A DNA stretch of 64,000 nt from Pseudomonas poae (GCA_028869255.1 CP110972.1:1741001-1805000); one strand, 5' to 3'. Counted from the stretch's first letter, positions 54,715-62,616 are shown. Numbers and translations are program-made. The notes: generated by a model not told the origin, from the letters alone.

Positions 54715-55178
54715 TGGAGGTTTTGTTCGTCTGCCTGGGCAATATCTGCCGCTCGCCCACCGCAGAAGGCGTCCTGCGCAATAAGTTGCGCGAAGCGGGG
54801 CTGGCGGGGCAGGTGGAGGTGGCGTCCGCCGGTACTGGCGATTGGCATGTCGGCAACCCGCCGGACCAGCGCAGCCAACGTGCGGCGCTGGTGCGCGGCT
54901 ACGATCTGTCGGCCCAGCGTGCGCAGCAGGTCAGCCGCGCCGATTTTGCGCGCTATGACCTGATCCTGGCGATGGACCACAGCAACCTGCGCAACCTCAA
55001 GGCCATGCAGCCGGGTCAGGGCAAGGCCGAACTCGACCTGTTCCTGCGCCGCTTCGAGGCTGAAGTGGACGAAGTGCCTGATCCTTATTACGAGGGCGAG
55101 CAAGGTTTCGAACGGGTCCTGGACCTGATCGAGCGGGCCTGTGATTTATTGGTGATCGAATTGAAGGGGCGGTTATGA
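54714..55178 (+). CDS. Low-molecular-weight protein-tyrosine phosphatase
   Basis: A 154-residue phosphatase with the P-loop CLGNICRS at residues 7-14 (nucleophile Cys7, Arg13) and the acid loop DPYYEG (about residue 122). Such enzymes dephosphorylate tyrosine kinases of polysaccharide export or small metabolites, but no partner kinase is present. Sits between kdsB and murB in the same operon and overlaps murB by four bases. Confidence 0.92.
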   Translation: MEVLFVCLGNICRSPTAEGVLRNKLREAGLAGQVEVASAGTGDWHVGNPPDQRSQRAALVRGYDLSAQRAQQVSRADFARYDLILAMDHSNLRNLKAMQPGQGKAELDLFLRRFEAEVDEVPDPYYEGEQGFERVLDLIERACDLLVIELKGRL

Positions 55179-56194
55179 CCTTGCAGGTGCTTGCGCAGGT
55201 ATCGCTCAAGCCATTCAACAGTTTTGGCATTGATGTGCGCGCCCAACTGTTCGCCGAAGCCCGCAGCGACGACGATGTGCGTGAGGCGTTGGCCTACGCC
55301 GCCGCAAATGCCATGCCTCTGCTGGTGATCGGGGGCGGCAGCAACCTGCTGCTGACCCAGGACATCTGCGCGTTGGTGCTGCGTATGGCCACCCAAGGCA
55401 TCCGTGTGCTGCACGACGACGGCGTGCAAGTGGTGGTTGAAGCCGAGGCAGGCGAAGCCTGGCACCCGTTTGTGTTGTGGACCCTGGAACAGGGCTTTTG
55501 CGGCCTGGAAAATCTCAGCCTGATCCCCGGCACCGTCGGCGCGGCGCCGATGCAGAACATCGGCGCCTATGGTGTGGAGATCAAGGACGTATTCGCCGGC
55601 CTGACCGCCCTGGATCGCCACACCGGCGAGCTGCGGGATTTCAACCTGGAGGCATGCAATTTCGCCTACCGCGACAGCCTGTTCAAGCACGAAACCGGGC
55701 GTTGGCTGATCCTGCGCGTGCGCTTTGCCCTAAGCCGCGCCAGCCACCTCAAACTCGACTACGGCCCGGTGCAGCAGCGCCTGGCCGGGCAGGGGATCAC
55801 CGAGGCGACGCCGAGTGATGTGAGCCGGGCAATCTGTAGCATTCGCCGCGAAAAACTGCCGGACCCGGCGCAGTTGGGTAATGCCGGGAGCTTCTTCAAG
55901 AACCCGCTGGTGTCTCAGGCGCTGGCCGCAGAGCTACAGGGCCAGTATCCGGACCTGGTGGCCTATCCACAGGCCGATGGGCAGATGAAGCTTGCTGCCG
56001 GCTGGCTGATCGACAAGGCTGGCTGGAAGGGCTTTCGCGAAGGCGATGCCGGCGTGCACAAGCTGCAAGCGCTGGTGCTGGTGAACTATGGGGGGGCCTC
56101 TGGGCACGACATTGCCAACCTGGCCCAGCGTATCCAGCGGGATATTGCCGAGCGTTTTAGGGTTCACCTGGAAATGGAACCCAACCAGTATTAA
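55175..56194 (+). CDS. murB: UDP-N-acetylenolpyruvoylglucosamine reductase
   Basis: FAD- and NADPH-dependent step making UDP-MurNAc for peptidoglycan. The FAD-binding LLVIGGGSNLLLTQD and the GLENLSLIPGTVGAAPMQNIGAYGVEI signature are clear, and the catalytic serine region GSFFKNPLVS follows. 339 residues, type I MurB. Last gene of the exbB-to-murB operon, followed by a terminator. Confidence 0.96.
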   Translation: MTLQVLAQVSLKPFNSFGIDVRAQLFAEARSDDDVREALAYAAANAMPLLVIGGGSNLLLTQDICALVLRMATQGIRVLHDDGVQVVVEAEAGEAWHPFVLWTLEQGFCGLENLSLIPGTVGAAPMQNIGAYGVEIKDVFAGLTALDRHTGELRDFNLEACNFAYRDSLFKHETGRWLILRVRFALSRASHLKLDYGPVQQRLAGQGITEATPSDVSRAICSIRREKLPDPAQLGNAGSFFKNPLVSQALAAELQGQYPDLVAYPQADGQMKLAAGWLIDKAGWKGFREGDAGVHKLQALVLVNYGGASGHDIANLAQRIQRDIAERFRVHLEMEPNQY

Positions 56195-56197
56195 GCG

Positions 56198-56237
56198 AAA
56201 AAAATGCCCCGTATCTTTCGATACGGGGCATTTTTTA
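56198..56237. terminator. Bidirectional terminator between murB and the BI-1 family gene
   Basis: A-run then ATGCCCCGTATC / GATACGGGGCAT with a TTTC loop and a T-run; perfect symmetry serves both convergent genes. Confidence 0.93.
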
Positions 56238-56249
56238 TACGGCTATGAA

Positions 56250-56921
56250 TCAGTCGTCGCGGCTCATGATGCCGAAGATCTGCAACAGGCTGATAAACAG
56301 GTTGTAGATCGATACATACAGGCTGACGGTTGCCATGATGTAGTTACGCTCACCGCCGTGGATGATTGCGCTGGTCTGGAACAGGATGCACACCGAGGAG
56401 AACAGCACAAAGCCTGCGCTGATCGCCAGTTGCAGACCGCTGATCTGGAAGAACATGCCTGCGACCACAGCTGCCAGCAACACAAAGAAGCCTGCGGTGA
56501 TGAAACCACCCAGGAAGCTCATGTCCTTGCGGGTAATAAGCACATAGGCCGACAGACCACCAAACACCAGTGCAGTCATGGCAAATGCCGAGCTGACCAC
56601 TTCCGCGCCCCCGGCCATGCCCAGGTAACGGTTGAGGATCGGGCCGAGGATAAAGCCCATGAAACCGGTCAAGGCAAACGCCGACACCAGGCCCCAGGCC
56701 GAGTCACGCAGCTTGTTGGTCAGGAAGAACAGACCATAGAAGCCGATCAGCACCACAAAGATATTTGGGTAGCCGACGCGCATCTGCTGCGCCACGAACG
56801 CCATCACGCCGCTGAATGCGAGGGTAAGGGCGAGCAAGCCATAGGTGTTGCGCAACACGCGGCTGACTTCAAGCTGCTCAGCCTGCGCGTTACCATTCAC
56901 TGCGTAATTCTGTTCGCGCAT
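56250..56921 (-). CDS. yccA: Bax inhibitor-1/YccA family membrane protein
   Basis: A 223-residue protein with seven predicted transmembrane segments, matching the UPF0005/BI-1 family (E. coli YccA modulates FtsH). Conserved TYGLLALTLAFSGVMAFVAQQ and the C-terminal MATVSLYVSIYNLFISLLQIFG are present, the latter with the SLYxxxxNLF hallmark. Divergent from the tRNA-Ser gene. Confidence 0.92.
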   Translation of the reverse strand: MREQNYAVNGNAQAEQLEVSRVLRNTYGLLALTLAFSGVMAFVAQQMRVGYPNIFVVLIGFYGLFFLTNKLRDSAWGLVSAFALTGFMGFILGPILNRYLGMAGGAEVVSSAFAMTALVFGGLSAYVLITRKDMSFLGGFITAGFFVLLAAVVAGMFFQISGLQLAISAGFVLFSSVCILFQTSAIIHGGERNYIMATVSLYVSIYNLFISLLQIFGIMSRDD

Positions 56922-57073
56922 GGCGACACTCCTTCAGTTTTGAAACATTCAGTCGCAAGGATCATAACAGACGCTCTGTAACAAGCGATGGCGAGAGTTT
57001 GACAGTGTGTTTCATTCGGGTATTATGGCGCCCGCTGAGACGGGATAGGCTACTATAATCCTGTGATGCATAA

Positions 57074-57164
57074 GGGAAATTGGCAGAGTGGTTGAATGCA
57101 CCGGTCTTGAAAACCGGCGAACGTTAATAGCGTTCCCAGGGTTCGAATCCCTGGTTTCCCGCCA
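57074..57164 (+). tRNA. serT: tRNA-Ser (anticodon TGA)
   Basis: A 91-base class II tRNA including the CCA end. Acceptor GGGAAAT pairs with GTTTCCC, the anticodon loop CTTGAAA places TGA at positions 34-36, a long variable arm is present (GCGAACGTTAATAGCGTTCCC region), and the T arm CAGGGTTCGAATCCCTG is perfect. It reads UCN codons. It lies just after yccA and before accessory-looking DNA, a place where integrative elements often enter. Confidence 0.95.
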
Positions 57165-57175
57165 AGATTCAAACG

Positions 57176-57206
57176 AAAGCCCCGCACTGGCGGGGGCTTT
57201 TGTGTT
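57176..57206 (+). terminator. Terminator of tRNA-Ser
   Basis: AAAGCCCCGC / GCGGGGGCTTTT stem with one bulged G and a four-base loop, then T-rich sequence, starting 11 bases after the CCA end. Confidence 0.82.
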
Positions 57207-57311
57207 TTTTGGCGTTAGGCAAACCTGGCATTTTGAAAGATGGCTCGTTCCACGCAACGCGAACACGCTGCGATCAGCGGGTCGGCGTATAAAAAGCCCT
57301 ACCGACCCCCG

Positions 57312-57566
57312 CTATTCAGCCTTCCCCCGCACAATCCTCCCCGACTTCACCTCATCCGCATACCCGCTGAGCTTTTCCTGCTGAGCGGTGAGCAATTTCC
57401 GCATTTTCATCAGGGCAATGGCCGTATCGGGTGATTGAGCGAGCCCTGCGATAGTGGTCAGCTCGGCTGCCGACCAGGCGATAATTGCCGTCGCATCTTC
57501 AAGGTCGTAAAACAGTTCCTGCTGGGGTGTCCTGGGGCCGTCGAGATTTTCCATCAGATCTGCCAT
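57312..57566 (-). CDS. Small hypothetical protein (84 aa)
   Basis: Not recognised. A soluble, largely helical protein with the repetitive helix ATAIIAWSAAELTTIAGLAQ and a lysine/arginine-rich C-terminus (KSGRIVRGKAE). It begins at 57566, immediately before the TAA of the upstream gene, so it belongs to an overlapping three-gene operon (58063 to 57312). Might resemble the small DUF3077-type proteins of Pseudomonas, but I cannot confirm this. Confidence 0.55.
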   Translation of the reverse strand: MADLMENLDGPRTPQQELFYDLEDATAIIAWSAAELTTIAGLAQSPDTAIALMKMRKLLTAQQEKLSGYADEVKSGRIVRGKAE

Positions 57567-57785
57567 TTACGCGGGTCGTCCATAGAAGTGGTTCAGCGCT
57601 ATCAGTTCAGTCACCGCCACGAAAACGCAGAGCAGGACAAAACCGGGACTGAACACCCGCTTGCGACCGGATGAGCCGCCGCCGAGCCCGGAGTCGTTGC
57701 CATAGTCAGGGATCAGCATAAGGAAAGCCAGGCAAGCCAAGACGCCAACCTTGCTCCAGAAGCTCTGTTCTCGCCATGCAGTCAT
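57567..57785 (-). CDS. Small membrane protein (72 aa)
   Basis: Not recognised. Two transmembrane segments (KVGVLACLAFLMLIP and FVLLCVFVAVTELIALNHF) separated by a glycine/serine-rich cytoplasmic or periplasmic loop (GNDSGLGGGSSGRKR). Overlaps the preceding gene by four bases (ATGA), so the two are probably coupled. Confidence 0.6.
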   Translation of the reverse strand: MTAWREQSFWSKVGVLACLAFLMLIPDYGNDSGLGGGSSGRKRVFSPGFVLLCVFVAVTELIALNHFYGRPA

Positions 57786-58063
57786 GTGCTTACCCTGGGC
57801 TCTGTCTTTAAACGGCCATTGAATTCCATTCCGCGAGTATTACGGGTGCTCCCATCTCCTTGCAAATCTGCATTCTCATAATTCATTGCACAGTAGAGAG
57901 CACCCGCGATAAGAGAATGGCGGTTGGCGAACAGCTCACCAAGCGTGTCGTCAGCAGATGCACGAAGCCCATCCAGAGGAAAAGCCTTAGCTTCGTGATG
58001 CACTGAACCTTCGGTAGACTGCGATGGTTGGCTGGGCTGCTGGCGTTGTGACGGCCTGTTCAT
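57782..58063 (-). CDS. Small hypothetical protein (93 aa)
   Basis: Not recognised. A Gln/Ser-rich N-terminus (about 20 residues) followed by a helical stretch DDTLGELFANRHSLIAGALY. First gene of a run of three tiny genes that overlap by one or four bases. Divergent from the lipoprotein gene at 58095 with only 31 bases between starts, so the promoters overlap. No family is assigned. Confidence 0.55.
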   Translation of the reverse strand: MNRPSQRQQPSQPSQSTEGSVHHEAKAFPLDGLRASADDTLGELFANRHSLIAGALYCAMNYENADLQGDGSTRNTRGMEFNGRLKTEPRVST

Positions 58064-58094
58064 CTACACCTCTAAATCTGTCGAAGGCGTATCA

Positions 58095-58703
58095 ATGTTC
58101 AAATACTTTTGGCCTGCCATTGTGTTTTCATTTCTAACGGGCTGTACAAACACCTCGGTTATCAGTCAACAACAACTGAATTCGTCCAGCACGCCTGTTG
58201 CACACTCATTCAAGCAAGCCCTCCAACTGGCACCCTCGACCCCATTACCGATCAACCGTGGTTTATTTCCAGAACGCTGGGAGATCACAGCAACCAATCC
58301 ACGCCTCGAAGTTGGGCAGGTACCGGGTAATTACCGGGTGTTCGACTTCCAGCTGCGCAAGGGGCAAGCCTACGTCATCAACGTCAATTCCATGTGCAAC
58401 AACCTGTGCTTCGGCTTTTCGAAAACCGTATTGAAACCCCGTCTGGCAGTGGTCGATGCGCAGGGTAACGTCGTAGCTGACCACCTGGCAGGGCAGAATC
58501 CTTTGACGGTTGAGTGGTCCGGTATTGCGCCAGCCGACGGCAGGTATTTTCTGATTGTCGCTGCGGATAATCAAACGCTAGGCCAGACGGTGTTCACCAT
58601 GAATGCACCCGTGCCGGGATACACTGGCATGACAGTTCCGGTTGGTATGGCGAGCGCGCCGTTCGGTAAAGTGATTGCGTATGTGGCGTTTCCCGATGGG
58701 TGA
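58095..58703 (+). CDS. Uncharacterised lipoprotein
   Basis: A 202-residue lipoprotein: MFKYFWPAIVFSFLTGC, lipid-modified Cys17, then a beta-rich domain (YRVFDFQLRKGQAYVINVNS, PRLAVVDAQGNVVADH, GRYFLIVAADNQTLGQT) resembling pre-peptidase C-terminal or MalM-like sandwich domains. No operon partner in the same direction. Probably outer-membrane or periplasmic; function unknown. Confidence 0.7.
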   Translation: MFKYFWPAIVFSFLTGCTNTSVISQQQLNSSSTPVAHSFKQALQLAPSTPLPINRGLFPERWEITATNPRLEVGQVPGNYRVFDFQLRKGQAYVINVNSMCNNLCFGFSKTVLKPRLAVVDAQGNVVADHLAGQNPLTVEWSGIAPADGRYFLIVAADNQTLGQTVFTMNAPVPGYTGMTVPVGMASAPFGKVIAYVAFPDG

Positions 58704-58747
58704 AGCAACTACGTACACCCGTCTTTGCACAGGTCGGCAGGCTTCAC

Positions 58748-59080
58748 TTACATTGTTTTGACAGACACCACTTCCACGAACCTGAATTTCTTTCTCGCGG
58801 CCCTGGTGGCTTCTTGCTCAGCAACCAGGGAACTCAGCGTGTCAGCCTCGTGCACGATCTCGTGCATCTTGCCTTCAAATTCATTGCCCACCCGCAGTGT
58901 GACTTTCAATCTGGGGGTAAAGCCTTTTGAGACTGGGTTTTTCTTCGCGGTTTTTAGCGGCTGGGCAGGCACTTTTTCCGGGACGATCTCCGGTACTGGA
59001 GCGATAACTGTTGGCGCATGAGGCTCAGGTTCACCGAACAGCGCCCGACGCATCTCTTCTTCTGTCAATTTTGAATTCAT
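58748..59080 (-). CDS. Small hypothetical protein (110 aa)
   Basis: Unrecognised. A proline/alanine-rich middle part (EPHAPTVIAPVPEIVPEKV) precedes a positively charged domain ending KKFRFVEVVSVKTM that contains LRVGNEFEGKMHEIVHEADTL. The best start is the ATG at 59080 (MNSKLTEEEMRRALFG), or 59101 seven codons earlier. Proteins with this kind of C-terminal sequence recur in Pseudomonas accessory regions in my memory, without an assigned role. Divergent from the small membrane gene at 59240. Confidence 0.6.
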   Translation of the reverse strand: MNSKLTEEEMRRALFGEPEPHAPTVIAPVPEIVPEKVPAQPLKTAKKNPVSKGFTPRLKVTLRVGNEFEGKMHEIVHEADTLSSLVAEQEATRAARKKFRFVEVVSVKTM

Positions 59081-59239
59081 ACTGTTTCTCGAAAAACTCA
59101 TTGTTTTTAACTTGGCCAGTCTATCAGCCAGGCCGGACGCTGTAGTGTCAACCTTCATCCGCATGAACCGCGACAACGAGGCAAGCATCTGACCTTCGGT
59201 GCTAAGATCGCCAGGATTATTCCCCACACGGACAGTGAA

Positions 59240-59568
59240 ATGACCCGCTATTTCAAAAGCCCAGACAGTGACCAGGTTGAAGAGGTCGATGCGTTTCAGG
59301 TTCTGGCAATATTGTTTCTGGGTGCGATCTATCTTCTTTTTGCCGGCCTTTGGCGGCACTTGTTGATCTGGGTTGTCGCGATAGGGCTGGGGTTTCTTGC
59401 AGGCCCGCCGTGGGCGGCCATACCTATTGGGGGTTGCCACTCATCTACTGTTTCTTGATACGCAAAATTGTAGCTGACGAGTATTTGAAGAAGGGTTGGG
59501 TGGAAGTGCCCGAGCCAACGCCCGCAGTGAAGAAAGAGGCGCCATCCGTTCAGTCTCCCGCAGAGTAG
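59240..59568 (+). CDS. Small membrane protein, frame broken by one missing base
   Basis: The ATG at 59240 opens MTRYFKSPDSDQVEEVDAFQ, followed by two hydrophobic segments (VLAILFLGAIYLLFAGLW, LLIWVVAIGLGFLAGPPWAA). At the G-run 59429-59433 the frame ends soon after, while the +1 frame continues as LPLIYCFLIRKIVADEYLKKGWVEVPEPTP. Adding one G gives a coherent 109-residue protein with a third hydrophobic segment and an acidic/lysine tail. It is followed by a good terminator at 59581-59607, which fits this 3' end. Function unknown. Confidence 0.6.
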
Positions 59569-59580
59569 TTACGTTGAATC

Positions 59581-59607
59581 AAGCCCAGCCCAGTGCTGGG
59601 CTTTTTG
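59581..59607 (+). terminator. Rho-independent terminator after the small membrane gene
   Basis: Eight-pair stem AGCCCAGC (59582-59589) / GCTGGGCT (59595-59602) with a five-base loop, then TTTTT. It begins 13 bases after the predicted stop at 59568. Confidence 0.85.
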
Positions 59608-59708
59608 CATCTGGCGCGCTCAAAGATGCCACTTCAACCTTATGCCCACCCAAAGAAGTAGCGGCAGGCGGATCTCTCTTTCAGCATGCCCGCAGAGGAC
59701 GTGGCGAA

Positions 59709-60257
59709 TCACTTGTTCGGGCCAAACCCCATTCGACTGAAAACACCATCGCGCTTGATCCATACATGAAATAGCGCTGCCGCCAAATGCAGCAGGATCA
59801 ATGCAAAGAACGCATAGGCCAGCAGTGCGTGGGTTTGCTGCAGCGCTGCGTACAGTCGCGGATCAGGCTGTACCAGCACCGGAAGCGCCTTGCCAAGGAC
59901 GCTGGGTGTTGGATAACCCCCTGCTGAAAGCATGGCCCAGCCAATCAGGGGGAGCATCGTCATCAGGCCATAAAAGGCAAGGTGTACCGCCGCCAATCCG
60001 TACGTGTGCCATAGCGTCAGCCCCTCCGGCGACGTGGGTGAGGGGCTGAGCCACCGATTGCAGATGCGCATGACGGCGAGTACGAAAATGCCTACGCCCA
60101 GCAATAAGTGGGCGCTCAGCAGCTGCGGTCGCCATTGCAGCGCACTGCTCATTGCAACGCCGATGAACAGGGTGGACAACAGCAGAACGGCCATTAACCA
60201 GTGGAGCAGGCGGCCAGTGAGGTTGTAGCGCTTGGGCCGAAGGTTGGGGGCTTTCAT
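59709..60257 (-). CDS. Cytochrome b561
   Basis: A 182-residue diheme membrane protein with four transmembrane segments (HWLMAVLLLSTLFIGVAMS, LSAHLLLGVGIFVLAVMRI, AVHLAFYGLMTMLPLIGWAM, HALLAYAFFALILLHLAAALFH). The heme-ligand histidines lie in RLLHWLMA, SAHLLLG, QTHALLAY and LLHLAAALFHVW. It is coupled by ATGA overlap to the upstream catalase-like gene, an arrangement seen in other proteobacteria. The pair may reduce or detoxify peroxides using quinol electrons, but that is inference. Confidence 0.88.
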   Translation of the reverse strand: MKAPNLRPKRYNLTGRLLHWLMAVLLLSTLFIGVAMSSALQWRPQLLSAHLLLGVGIFVLAVMRICNRWLSPSPTSPEGLTLWHTYGLAAVHLAFYGLMTMLPLIGWAMLSAGGYPTPSVLGKALPVLVQPDPRLYAALQQTHALLAYAFFALILLHLAAALFHVWIKRDGVFSRMGFGPNK

Positions 60258-61330
60258 GGCGTCACCTCTTTGCCGGGGGCGTGGTCGCCGTTCTCGCGTT
60301 GTCGCAGGTTGAACGATTTTGCATAAACCCCTGATCGTGCGTGCAGGATCGGGTCATCCGAAATCTCGATCCCGTTCGGGACAATGGTGGGGTCAAAGTT
60401 GATATCGCGACATGCGCCGGTCGCCTGTTGGCTCACTGCGTTCACGTTCAGCGTTCCTGCATTGATCCGCTGCCGGCTCTCAGGCCACGGCTGTGAAGGG
60501 TCAAGAACGGGGTCGGTCGCCTCCGCAATGGTTACCACCAGGTCCCATACAAGCGGCTCGGCAGCAAGCCGGGTTTGAAGCTCGTCGAATAAATCCTGCG
60601 ATTGGGCTTTTTCGCGCGCGTCTGCCGGCCAGGCGCTGAACGGGAGGCGTGGCTGTAACGCCCAGCGAACGAAGCGTTTGTGCTGCTGCGCGGAAATAAA
60701 CACGAACGTGTTGATGCTGTTGAATTGGGTGACGGCGAAACTGCTGGCCCAGGGGGCGTTTTCAGACCACAGGGCAAGTTTTCTCGCTTGCGGGTGGGCT
60801 TGGTAGAACGCCTCAACCCGGGCCGGCACTGGCGCGTGGGAAGTGGCATCAGGCTCAAATGCGCTGATCATCGCTACCAGTTCCTCAACGGTCGCAGTGG
60901 CGGAGAAGGGGCTGTTCACCATTGCAATGCGCCATTCACCGCCTTCGAGATCCTTAAGCTGCAGCGATAGGCTCAAGTCGCGGCTGGTGTTATCCGCTGC
61001 GTGCGGGTTGTCAGACCCCAGGGAAAAACGCCCCACTACAGGGCTGGATGCTCCCCTGAAGACCGCTGCAGACGAAAGCTCGGCCGCTTGTCGAGTGGGG
61101 GCGAACTGCCCGCTGAAGCACATGCCTTTGCCGTGTGCGCGTCTGAAACCCGCCGGGAACGGATGTGGAGCATCTTTGACAAGCACAGCCAACACCTGCC
61201 CGGAGGTGAGCCGGCCTTGGCCGATCCACCCTGCCAGCCAGGCAAATGCGAACGCCAAACCGGCAACAATGAAACCGATACAGAGTGCCGAGCACCCGCG
61301 TGATCGAAATGTTGAAAGAAAACGCGACAA
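60254..61330 (-). CDS. Catalase-family peroxidase (periplasmic, SrpA-like)
   Basis: A 358-residue heme protein of the catalase-related SrpA type: an N-terminal membrane anchor or signal (CIGFIVAGLAFAFAWLAGWIG), then a catalase core with the conserved distal region RRAHGKGMCFSG (catalytic His) and the segment VGRFSLGSDNPHAADNTSRDLSLSLQL. It lacks the tetramerisation and C-terminal parts of full catalases. It overlaps the downstream cytochrome b561 gene by four bases, so they are likely to work as a peroxidase/electron-donor pair at the membrane. Confidence 0.85.
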   Translation of the reverse strand: MSRFLSTFRSRGCSALCIGFIVAGLAFAFAWLAGWIGQGRLTSGQVLAVLVKDAPHPFPAGFRRAHGKGMCFSGQFAPTRQAAELSSAAVFRGASSPVVGRFSLGSDNPHAADNTSRDLSLSLQLKDLEGGEWRIAMVNSPFSATATVEELVAMISAFEPDATSHAPVPARVEAFYQAHPQARKLALWSENAPWASSFAVTQFNSINTFVFISAQQHKRFVRWALQPRLPFSAWPADAREKAQSQDLFDELQTRLAAEPLVWDLVVTIAEATDPVLDPSQPWPESRQRINAGTLNVNAVSQQATGACRDINFDPTIVPNGIEISDDPILHARSGVYAKSFNLRQRENGDHAPGKEVTP

Positions 61331-61866
61331 ATCCCACTACCTCCGAAACAAGCGGCCATCCGCATTGCGGCAGTCAGTGGCGAAATGTCTCGAAAGAGTT
61401 CCAGCGTTACTGGCAGATTGTATTCGCGGCGAGCCGCACGCGCCGTCACGTGACGGGGGACGGGTGTGGCGCTGTATGTGAAGCAGTTACCAGGGCTTTT
61501 GCGATTTTTGCGGCATGTCCATTTTTGACGCGCAAAGTATCCCTACGCCGCACCCGCCGCTGACTTTCAAAGCCGTCGTGTACCACTCAGCAGAAAAGCT
61601 GAGCCACCGAAAGCAGGCAAATCATCTGGACAACCATTTGCGCTCGAATGGGATGTTTCATGGTCCTGACCTCCCCAACAACTGTTGGTACTTTTGAGTA
61701 TAGGTCGTGAAACGGATTCTTGACGGTTCAATGGAGCCAAACGCCCGGCAGGTGCTGCTTACAACTATCTGCCCGGCCCCATTGCACTTTTTTTCATTTA
61801 TCCAATCTATCTTTGTCGCAGCCCCGCCGATCCCCCGCGTGGGCAAAAGAACCAGATCGGGTGCCG
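61331..61866. other. Intergenic region upstream of the catalase-like gene and the downstream lipoprotein
   Basis: About 535 bases without a gene that I can support. It is the expected location of promoters for the divergent catalase-like and lipoprotein genes. Short open frames (for example a 60-residue plus-strand frame at 61515-61697) cross it, but none has a convincing start or family, and base composition is more AT-rich around 61560-61850. No RNA gene was recognised. Confidence 0.45.
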
Positions 61867-62616
61867 ATGGATCGCACGTTACGTTTATTCAAAATTGGCT
61901 GGATGCGCCGGCCGTTGTGGCTGGCAGTGGTGTTGATGCTCTGCGCCGGCGGTTGCAGCCAGCAACAAGGGCGGGATATCGCCAAGCAATTGAGCAATGG
62001 CAAACCCGACGAGTTCTTCCAGACCAGCGTCGATCGCATGGCGACCCTGGGCATGCGCGACAACCTGCAAAGCCTTTATCTGCTGATGAACAAGCTCTAC
62101 CTGCGCAACCCCAACCAATGGCGTCAGTCGGGTTACCCGGATGCGGTGACGGCTGCGCGGGAGATTCGCCAGGCCATTGAACAACAGCGATCCCTGCCGG
62201 CCCTTGGCGAGCGTCGTGACCTGGCAGCCCTGAGCTACTCCCTGAGCCCGGAATTCCAAGGGGACCGGGTCGGGGCCTTTATCTACGCGATCGGCAGCAT
62301 GCTTGTGACCGCGCATGGTGGGCGTACCGAGTTCTACATAACCGACTCGATCAACCCGCAATTCGTCAGCAATGCTGCGCGCAATATCGAAAAGGCCACT
62401 TGGTTGCTCAGTAAACGCCAGGATGCAAACGGCGTGCTGCTATTGTTTTCCAATGAGATATCGGAGGAGGGCAGCAACCTCAGCTTTGCCGTGGAGTTCG
62501 GCAAGATCGTGGCGCGCCTCGACCTGTTGACCCAGATGCTCGATGAGCGCTACCGGCGGATCGGGCTCAATTACGCGCAAAGCTTGCTGCTGATGAATTT
62601 CCTGCCGGTGCAGTGA
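61867..62616 (+). CDS. Uncharacterised lipoprotein (249 aa)
   Basis: A lipoprotein with the lipobox CAGGC (Cys30 from the chosen start, or Cys18 if translation begins at an ATG 12 codons later) and a helical periplasmic domain (DVYLLMNKLYLRNPNQWR-like segment, then AREIRQAIEQQRSLPALGERRDL). A conserved SNEISEEGSNLSFAVEFGKIVARLDLL block is seen in several Pseudomonas lipoproteins; I cannot assign a function. Start choice is uncertain because no strong ribosome binding site precedes either ATG. Confidence 0.65.
   Translation: MDRTLRLFKIGWMRRPLWLAVVLMLCAGGCSQQQGRDIAKQLSNGKPDEFFQTSVDRMATLGMRDNLQSLYLLMNKLYLRNPNQWRQSGYPDAVTAAREIRQAIEQQRSLPALGERRDLAALSYSLSPEFQGDRVGAFIYAIGSMLVTAHGGRTEFYITDSINPQFVSNAARNIEKATWLLSKRQDANGVLLLFSNEISEEGSNLSFAVEFGKIVARLDLLTQMLDERYRRIGLNYAQSLLLMNFLPVQ

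Noticed and set aside
61285..61563. Plus-strand frames across the catalase-like 5' region and the gap
   Set aside because: They overlap the start of a well-supported minus-strand gene and have no plausible initiation site.
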